Shown piece after piece: positions 5,264 to 5,997 of a stretch of 5,997 nucleotides of DNA. The stretch comes from an uncultured Clostridia bacterium (GTDB taxonomy: Bacteria; Bacillota_A; Clostridia; Oscillospirales; Oscillospiraceae). The notes under the pieces were generated by a model. The model had not been told where the DNA came from, did no database searches, and saw only the letters and a list, made by a program, of their open reading frames with translations. The translations under genes and the position numbers were made by a program. The stretch is from assembly GCA_947307375.1 (NCBI GenBank), contig CAMZIX010000078.1, positions 1 to 5,997 on the forward strand, read 5' to 3'. Each line of letters begins with the position of its first letter. The first letter of the stretch is position 1.

Positions 5264-5997
5264 ATGCTGCTGAGCTTTGCTCCGATGGAGGGCCTGACCG
5301 GGGCGGATTTCCGCCGGGTCCACCGCCGCTTTTTTCCCGAGGCGGACCGCTATTACGCGCCCTTTCTCGCACCGGACGCCGCGGGCCGCTGCAAGCGCAG
5401 CCATCTGTGCGCGCTGCTGCCGGAGGCGAACGAGGGCCTGCCGCTGGTGCCGCAGATCCTCACGAACAGCGCGCCGGCCTTTCTTGCCGCGGCGGAGACG
5501 CTCGCGGAGCTGGGCTACACGGAAGTCAACCTCAACGCCGGCTGTCCCTCCGGCACGGTCGTCGGCAAGCACAAGGGCGCGGGGCTCCTGGGCGATCCCG
5601 CCGCGCTCGACGCCTTTCTGGACGAGGTCTTTTCAAAAACGCCCGTGGCCGTCTCGGTCAAGACGCGGCTCGGCCTGCGCAGCACGGAGGAATTTCCGGC
5701 GCTGCTGGAGGTCTACCGGCGCTATCCGCTCGCGGAGCTGATCGTCCACGCCCGCGACCGCGAGGGCATGTACCGCAGCGCCTGCGACCGCGGGGCCTTT
5801 GCTCCGGCGCTGGCAAACGCGCCCTGGCCGGTCTGCTATAACGGCGATGTTTTTACCGCGGAGGATTATCGGGCGCTCTGCCGGGACTTTCCCACGCTCG
5901 ACCGCGTGATGCTCGGCCGCGGCGCCGCGGCGAATCCCGCGCTGTTCCGCGTGCTGCGGGGCGGCGCGCCGCTGCAAAGGGAAGAGCTGCGCGCCTT
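5264..5997 (+). CDS. tRNA-dihydrouridine synthase (Dus family), 3' end cut by window edge
   Basis: Dus enzymes are FMN-dependent and use NADPH to reduce specific uridines in tRNA to dihydrouridine, chiefly in the D-loop. The first 244 residues are present and the frame is still open at the window edge. Family marks in TIM-barrel order are APMEGLTG near the N-terminus (6-13, FMN-binding strand 1) and NAGCP with the catalytic cysteine C94 (91-95). Then come VSVKTRLG with the FMN-contacting lysine K133 (130-137), VHARDREGMY with H162 (161-170), NGDVFT (193-198) and the phosphate-binding VMLGRGAAANPALF (215-228). Full members usually have about 310-330 residues, so the missing part is mainly the C-terminal helical tRNA-recognition domain. 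ATG 5264 lies 8 nt after AGGAG; an in-frame TTG at 5258 is too close to it. The VHAR variant in place of the usual HGRT suggests a divergent clostridial subfamily, so I do not assign DusA, B or C. Confidence 0.93.
   Translation, partial: MLLSFAPMEGLTGADFRRVHRRFFPEADRYYAPFLAPDAAGRCKRSHLCALLPEANEGLPLVPQILTNSAPAFLAAAETLAELGYTEVNLNAGCPSGTVVGKHKGAGLLGDPAALDAFLDEVFSKTPVAVSVKTRLGLRSTEEFPALLEVYRRYPLAELIVHARDREGMYRSACDRGAFAPALANAPWPVCYNGDVFTAEDYRALCRDFPTLDRVMLGRGAAANPALFRVLRGGAPLQREELRA

Overview
This is a GC-rich Firmicutes-type chromosomal window, most likely from a clostridial gut lineage such as Oscillospiraceae or a relative. The assignment is an inference from three things: the large Bacillus/Clostridium-type SRP RNA directly upstream of dnaX and ybaB, strong AGGAGG-like ribosome binding sites with sigma-A-like promoters, and a lipoprotein with a TPEP-repeat stalk.

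Left end (1-145): the 5' part of a tRNA-Ala(CGC) gene runs off the window edge on the minus strand. The spacer beside it holds two back-to-back sigma-A-type promoters, one for the tRNA and one for the SRP RNA.

Information-processing block (146-2499, plus strand): the large SRP RNA, then dnaX (DNA polymerase III gamma/tau subunit), then ybaB (nucleoid-associated protein). It closes with a strong bidirectional terminator. The order SRP RNA-dnaX-ybaB is the conserved Firmicutes order, but recR, which usually follows ybaB, is absent. The 5' and 3' flanks of the SRP RNA form a perfect helix of about 22 bp whose outer end falls at the predicted transcription start. The dnaX ribosome binding site begins only about 15 nt past the other end. 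This suggests a shared transcript with RNase III-type processing.

Envelope operon (2509-5175, minus strand, convergent to ybaB): a 586-residue membrane protein with one N-terminal helix, a roughly 470-residue helical extracytoplasmic region and three C-terminal membrane helices. It is followed, with a 4-base stop/start overlap, by a 278-residue lipoprotein with a TPEP-repeat linker and a globular domain faintly like the DUF3298/RsiV class. I recognise neither gene as a named system. They look like a translationally coupled membrane-plus-lipoprotein pair, and are the least explained part of the window.

Right end (5176-5997, plus strand): a divergently transcribed tRNA-dihydrouridine synthase (Dus family) with its own near-consensus promoter, cut by the window edge after 244 residues. 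The 161-bp divergent spacer carries a promoter for each side, and a 10-bp palindrome lies inside the minus-strand promoter.

I see no CRISPR array, insertion sequence, phage gene or obvious foreign island. The window is mostly housekeeping plus one uncharacterised envelope operon.
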